A DNA stretch of 64,000 nucleotides from Zanthoxylum bungeanum. Taxonomy: Eukaryota > Streptophyta > Magnoliopsida > Sapindales > Rutaceae. Location of the stretch: NCBI GenBank assembly GCA_019454045.1, contig SKCR01021391.1, positions 1-64,000 on the forward strand. Direction: 5' to 3'. Positions 59,371 to 64,000 of the stretch are shown piece after piece (within the stretch, counting starts at the first letter, position 1; the number at the start of each line of letters is the position of its first letter). The notes below the pieces were generated by a model. The model had not been told where the DNA came from, ran no database searches, and worked only from the letters and a program-made list of their open reading frames with translations. A program made the position numbers and the translations under genes.

Positions 59371-59879
59371 TGTTTGCGCAGGTTTTACGCGTGCAGGAAA
59401 AAAAAGCGTGTAAGGTTCAAACCTCCTGAGACAAAGTCCCAGCAAGGGGTGTATTGAATCGAGTGAATAAGTCTCCAAGGGCACAAGCACACAAGTTAAA
59501 GTCCTAGGGTATAAGCTAAGAAATAAAAAGATAAAATATGCTCGAATGAGTCTTCATTTTTTTCTGTTCCTTTTTTCTCCTGGTGTAAGCGAATTTTTAT
59601 AGTGTCGCTCCTTAACTGCTCAGGGCAGTTCCAGTGTTTCCCGGCGATTCTTGAGGCGTCCTGGTAACTGCTGAGCCACATACCCCAACTGCCTGATTGT
59701 GGAGGGAGATTCGCCCAACCGTTGTGATCGTGGGGATAACCGCATCACACGTCTTTGTCCTGACTATTCGCTCGATCGTCCTAAGTCCTTTGTCGTTCTT
59801 CGCTTCGTCAGCCTTCTTCCCTTCGCGCTCCCTTTCGTCTTTTGACGATTTCGTCATGTGGGGATTTTATTTGTCAACA
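59371..59879 (-). repeat. Tat II 5' LTR
   Basis: 509 bp, nearly identical to 46972-47481. TATA-like CTATAAAAA on the minus strand near 59595-59603. Confidence 0.95.
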
Positions 59880-59884
59880 CTTAT

Positions 59885-61590
59885 TAAAAACAAGAGAAGA
59901 CAATTGTAATTTTTTTAAGGCCTTCGGCCAAAACAAATTGTAATAAAAGACAATGGCCAATCGGCCATGAAGAGAGAGAATTAATGATTTAAAAAAAAAA
60001 ATCATTAATTATATTTCTTTTACTTTTTCCAAAAGGCAAAATCAAAGTGTGATGTATAAGTTTCTACTCACAACCACTTCCATTAACTAGATTGACTAGT
60101 GATGTAAGTTGGTGGGTCCCACACTTAAATTCAAAATTCAAGTTGGGTGAGACTACACACTTCGGGCTCGGGTTCGTTTATTCCGAATAAACGAATTTTC
60201 CGTCGCGACGTAATTAAATCTAATTTAATTAAATAATTATGTCTCGCAAAATTATTATTAAAGTCGCTTTCGAATTAATTCCAAATTAATTCGTTCGCTA
60301 GAATTAAAATCCAATTAATTCTGCGTTCAAATCCGATTTCATTTAATATATCTAATATATTATTTTAGCCCAATTAAATAAATTAAATAGTAAAATCTAA
60401 TTTAACTATTAAATTTATTTTATCGATTAATTCCAAATTAATCGCGTTCTCTCCTCTCGACGAATTTAATCCCAGATAAATTCTAGACGCAATTAATCCC
60501 AGATTAATTCTTTGCCATAATTAATCCCAGATTAATTTTATCTCTTGATAATTAATCCCAGATTAATTTTCTCTCTCATAATTAATCCCATATTAATTCT
60601 TGTCGTAATTAATCTCAGATTAACTTTCTCTCTCTTATAATTAATCACAGATTAATTCTGTTCGAGTCAAATATCATCGGTGAATCTTTGGGATGCGACC
60701 CAAGAGATCCCTGGATATGTTGGCAGTAAATACGGTTATCGACTATCCAAATATGTGCGTACCCGGTATCATGTTCTTACCGATTTACAAGACATGGTTG
60801 GCTTCTAGCAAAGCACCGTGCCTACCCAATTCTCCAGAAATATTCTTCTACGGAACATGTGATCTTTGTCAGGCGTAATATACGTAGTATTGCGCATTAC
60901 GATCCATTATCAGATGTCACATGCTAGACCTGGGGCTGGAGTTGTGTCTGCCCCGTACGAAGCATATATCGGATCACAAGTAACTAGTCTCTTTATGATT
61001 GGAAAGTCATGACCTAGTCATACTTCCTCGATGGCTATAGCACTTAGAGTACCAGTTTTGTATCCCTGCGTGATCATCATCTCCATATGACTGAAGTGAT
61101 ACTTCCATCTTGACATCACACCCAATACACTACGATTCTATGTATACCTAGAAGATGCGTACACAGAACCTGTTAAAGCCCTGGACGACCAAAACCAAAG
61201 TATATTGATTGTCGCAAGTATTAGCAATGCAAGTCTCAGGTTAAGATCAAATACACCTACCCTGATTCAGATTCCCATAGACAAATAGTCATAATACCAA
61301 TGGGATTCTGTGGGGTCTATCCAGAACGAAGTTGTTTCCGTACCATCGGTAAACAGAACCTCCTATTACACTTGCATGACTATGGATATTTAATGATTAA
61401 ACCTTTGTGAATTAATACTGTCTCATATCTTATTAATCTGGAACTAATCGTAAGGACTTCTATCATTTATATATCCAGGTAATCCAATTACAAATGATAA
61501 AAGAGCAATTTCCTTTGTCACATAGTTAATTTGTACAACAACACTATGTTCTGTACAAATAGTGATGACATGGGTCATATATGTCCAACA
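59885..61590 (-). repeat. Copia B 5' LTR, outer part
   Basis: Resumes after Tat II with TTAAAAACAAGAGAAG and ends ATGTCCAACA. With 46468-46971 it totals 2210 bp, about 114 bp less than the 3' LTR. Most of the difference is one deletion near 61380, where the other LTR has 41570-41685. Confidence 0.92.
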
Positions 61591-61595
61591 GAATC

Positions 61596-63503
61596 TTGAC
61601 CCAAATTTTAAGTTATGGGATTTTGATAGATTAATGCTATGGTAGTTTTATTGGCCTGCTAATAATTACATTGAGGTAGATAGCAAACTAAGAAATTGGT
61701 TTTGTTGAAAGATGATCAAGAATTAGGAAATATTATGTAGTGACTTTAAATTGAGATTATGACATAAAGGATGTTAAGAGAATGGTATTTGGAGTATGAT
61801 GGATGAATGTGATAGTTTAAGGAGTTGTTTGTGCAAAAGTGTTAGTGTGGAAGTGCGGGAAATATGTTTGGAGCAAGTTAGACATGAAAGGGTTGATTTT
61901 AGGCCCTGAAACTGGCCTCGTGTCGCGACATGTTTTGCGAAAAATATCCTCAATCTGGTTATGTGTCATGCGCGTCGCGATGCGAGTCCACGAGCGTCGT
62001 GATGCAAACCAAAAAATAGTTTTATGTATTAGCCATCTTCAAGTCGCGTCGCGACGCGTGGCCATTTCACAGGATATTTTTTTACCAATTCATTTTCGAC
62101 TTAGGATATTAGAGACCACCTAAATGACTTCTTATCATCTTATATAAACGTAAATTACCATGAAATAGTTGAAAACCCCCTTGTAGCGATAATAGTTTCG
62201 AAGTGTATTCTACGATATGTATTCTAACTAAGTTTCCCATTAAAGGTTATCGCAGGAACCACAAATTCTTCCGGCATATTGAAGTTACGCCAGCCAAATT
62301 CTAAAATCAATGAGTGGACACTCTCTTTCTAAGTTGATTTTTCATTTATATTATTTTGAGTAAAGACTTACTTTTCAGCATATAGGGCGTTAGTCAGATT
62401 TATTTTCAGTTGTTTTAAGAAAAAACATGTTAAGAAAGATTTAATTTAAATAGCTTGAGTTTTATGATTTTTGGAGGCATGGGGGAAAACCCACCTCAGT
62501 ATGTGACTTATGGAATTGACGGATGACATATGCACATGTAGAAGACTGGGGGACGATGATACATAACGCCCCCAGATCCTAGTTCAGGACTAGGGATGAC
62601 AATGCCCCTAGATCCTAGATTCAGAGCTTGGAGGGTAGTATAGATCTGCACCCCCAATTCTAGTTCAGTGGCTTGGGGGACGGCGATACGTAACGCCCTA
62701 AGACCACTAGTTTCAGGGACATATAGTGGCATGTTTTGGGGGAAGATGATATGTAACGCTCCAATGTCATGGATTTGCACTCCTGGCTTTAGTTATGCGT
62801 ATGGGGGGACCGCTATATGTAACGCCCTCATGCGTCAGGTTTTTCAGTTACAGTTTTCAGAGACGGTTTTCAGAAACTGATATTTCAGAAATAGTTTTCA
62901 AAACAAATCTTTCAGATATAGGTTTTCAGAATCAGATTTTCAAAAGCAGTTTTCAGAAAAAGTTTTCCAGGAAAAACGTTGTATCAGTTAATTTAAGAGA
63001 TTTCGGGAATGATAATTTGAGATGAATTTGGTTTTAGAACCATGGATTTTCAAAAGCACTTTTAGTACTATTTTTAAACTGTCCACTCACTTAAATCGTT
63101 CAAACGATCTAACCCCCCACTCCTAGTTTCTTTGTTTTGCAGGTATTCATGGAGGACGATCTCGGAAGGATGGATATTGATGGCAGTCACTAGGGTGTTC
63201 AGTCCACCAAGTCTAGTCAGTAGTTGAATTTAGTCAAGTCAAATAAATTCCAGTTTCAGAAATTTTGTATAACAGAGTTGCATATAAATTTTCATGTATA
63301 GAGTTATTAAGAAATATGATATTGTTTGTACAGTCGTGTATATTTTGTTTTACATACCATGTTGAGGGTTTGGGCATTGGTTTCATATATGAATTAATAT
63401 TGAGAAAAGTATTAGCATTGCTTATAGTTAAGAAGTGGGTGGCTTATAGGGATAGTACGGCCTATTACCTGCTAGTAGCATCTCCCGGATTGGGGATGTT
63501 ACA
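61596..63503 (+). repeat. Element D 5' LTR, right part
   Basis: Continues the LTR split by copia B and ends GGGGATGTTACA. Internal features: clustered TCGCGA palindromes (61918-62060), four TAACGCCC units (about 62540-62840) and a TTTTCAG-rich stretch (62840-62985). These and the PBS suggest a Tekay/Del-like chromovirus LTR of at least 2590 bp. Confidence 0.75.
62540..62985. repeat. TAACGCCC units and TTTTCAG run in element D LTR
   Basis: Units with GATACATAACGCCC, GATACGTAACGCCC, GATATGTAACGCTCC and TATATGTAACGCCC recur at uneven spacing (about 60-130 bp) and are followed by about ten TTTTCAG(A)-type heptamers. Confidence 0.8.
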
Positions 63504-63507
63504 AAGA

Positions 63508-63519
63508 TGGTATCAGAGC
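63508..63519 (+). promoter_or_regulatory. Element D primer binding site (tRNA-Met)
   Basis: TGGTATCAGAGC four bases after the LTR end, continuing CATGG; the usual site of plant chromoviruses. Confidence 0.92.
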
Positions 63520-64000
63520 ATGGTCTAGTGAGTCAGTGACTGCAGTGGGTAGAGTGCTCTTGTATACGCAGTATGTCCGGGATACCCATATACGAGGCAC
63601 TACCTCTCCAGTATCCGATCCTCGAGTACGTCCTCAAAGTTATACAGACAAGTTAGTAAGAATTCCTCAGCTATTTAAGTATATTTCCTCAGAAATAACT
63701 ATATTCTTTGAAGATCCTTCTGTAATCATCCCGAGCTAATAGAAAAAGTTCAAATTTAGATATAAAACTAGAAAATATAGTACTAAGAAAAGTCACCTAA
63801 AAGAGTGAAAAAAGAGAGCTATACGAAAGTAAGAAAAGATGCGTAGATGTTTAAGCAGTCAGAGACAAAGGAAAGTAAAGAGACAGAATGAGATATTACA
63901 GTTCTAAGAATACCCACCCAGGAAAGTATGAAGAGAAAAGAGAAAGCTAGAAAGAAAAGTAAGGAAAGATATATAGATGTTCAAGTAACCGGAGACAGTA
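63520..64000 (+). other. Element D leader, cut by window end
   Basis: Purine-rich non-coding leader, with an imperfect repeat of GATGTT(T/C)AAG-containing text at about 63838 and 63967. The short ORF 63536-63739 has no domain. The gag start is expected beyond the window. Confidence 0.6.

Larger units (their letters stand above)
46972..59879 (-). mobile_element. Tat II: Ty3/gypsy Tat-lineage element with PMD gene
   Basis: 12908 bp, target duplication CTTAT (46967-46971 and 59880-59884). LTRs are 510 bp (46972-47481) and 509 bp (59371-59879). Reading right to left on the minus strand: PBS, gag, protease, RT, RNase H, archaeal-type RNase H and integrase. A plant mobile domain gene lies on the plus strand between integrase and the 3' LTR. 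The dual RNase H supports a Tat-clade assignment. All coding parts carry lesions. Confidence 0.93.
12531..61590 (-). mobile_element. Ty1/copia element B, split by two nested elements
   Basis: The target duplication GAATC is at 12526-12530 and 61591-61595. The element is minus-strand: 3' LTR on the left (12531-13161 plus 40202-41894), interior 41895-46467, 5' LTR on the right (46468-46971 plus 59885-61590). Removing Tat I and Tat II with one copy of each duplication leaves 9107 bp. The interior lacks the gag zinc knuckle and protease region present in copia A, so this copy was probably defective, possibly before it inserted. Confidence 0.9.

Noticed and set aside
61839..62123. 94-codon plus-strand ORF
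   Set aside because: Lies within the element D LTR across its TCGCGA-rich part; no recognisable domain.
1..64000. Search for rRNA, tRNA, snoRNA genes and intact host genes
   Set aside because: No cloverleaf with A/B boxes, no conserved rRNA text and no uninterrupted non-transposon coding exon series were seen by eye; tRNA-like text occurs only as primer binding sites.

Overview
This window is repeat-dominated nuclear DNA from a flowering plant. Essentially everything in it is LTR-retrotransposon sequence plus one hAT-type DNA transposon. I see no intact host gene, no rRNA or tRNA gene and no CRISPR array. The plant origin follows from the Ty1/copia elements, the Ty3/gypsy Tat-type elements with two RNase H domains, plant-type primer binding sites and a plant mobile domain gene. 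The species cannot be read from the sequence.

The main result is a nested stack resolved to base level by target-site duplications (TSDs). The oldest layer is one long LTR of a plus-strand Ty3/gypsy element (element D, probably a Tekay/Del-like chromovirus). It is split into 11849-12530 and 61596-63503 and is followed by a tRNA-Met type primer binding site at 63508. Copia B (12531-61590, minus strand, TSD GAATC) sits in that LTR. Tat I (13162-40196, plus strand, TSD AATTA) sits in the left LTR of copia B. A deleted Tat/Ogre-like element (23633-38698, minus strand, TSD CCTAG) sits in the 3' part of Tat I. A solo LTR of that same family (26456-29587, plus strand, TSD CTGTG) sits in the left LTR of the Ogre-like element. 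Independently, Tat II (46972-59879, minus strand, TSD CTTAT) sits in the right LTR of copia B.

The left flank (1-11848) holds a minus-strand LTR fragment related to element D (1-620), a leader/LTR region of another element (about 1780-3221), and copia A (3222-11848, minus strand, same family as copia B, 3' end lost). The LTR of copia A contains a 937-bp non-autonomous hAT element (10136-11072) that appears to carry a two-exon piece of a secretory-protein gene.

Tat I and Tat II each carry, between integrase and the 3' LTR, an intron-bearing gene on the strand opposite to gag-pol. In Tat I it resembles the 'putative gypsy type transposon' family (Transposase_28-like); in Tat II it is a plant mobile domain (PMD) gene. 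Both end in coiled-coil regions. All coding regions are broken by stops and frameshifts, many of them C-to-T changes as expected from methylated DNA. The Ogre-like element lacks protease, RT and RNase H, yet its two 3802-bp LTRs look nearly identical, so it probably moved recently with proteins supplied by another element. Its LTRs carry a downstream-of-TATA array of hairpin-forming repeats, which I regard as the most interesting unexplained structure in the window.
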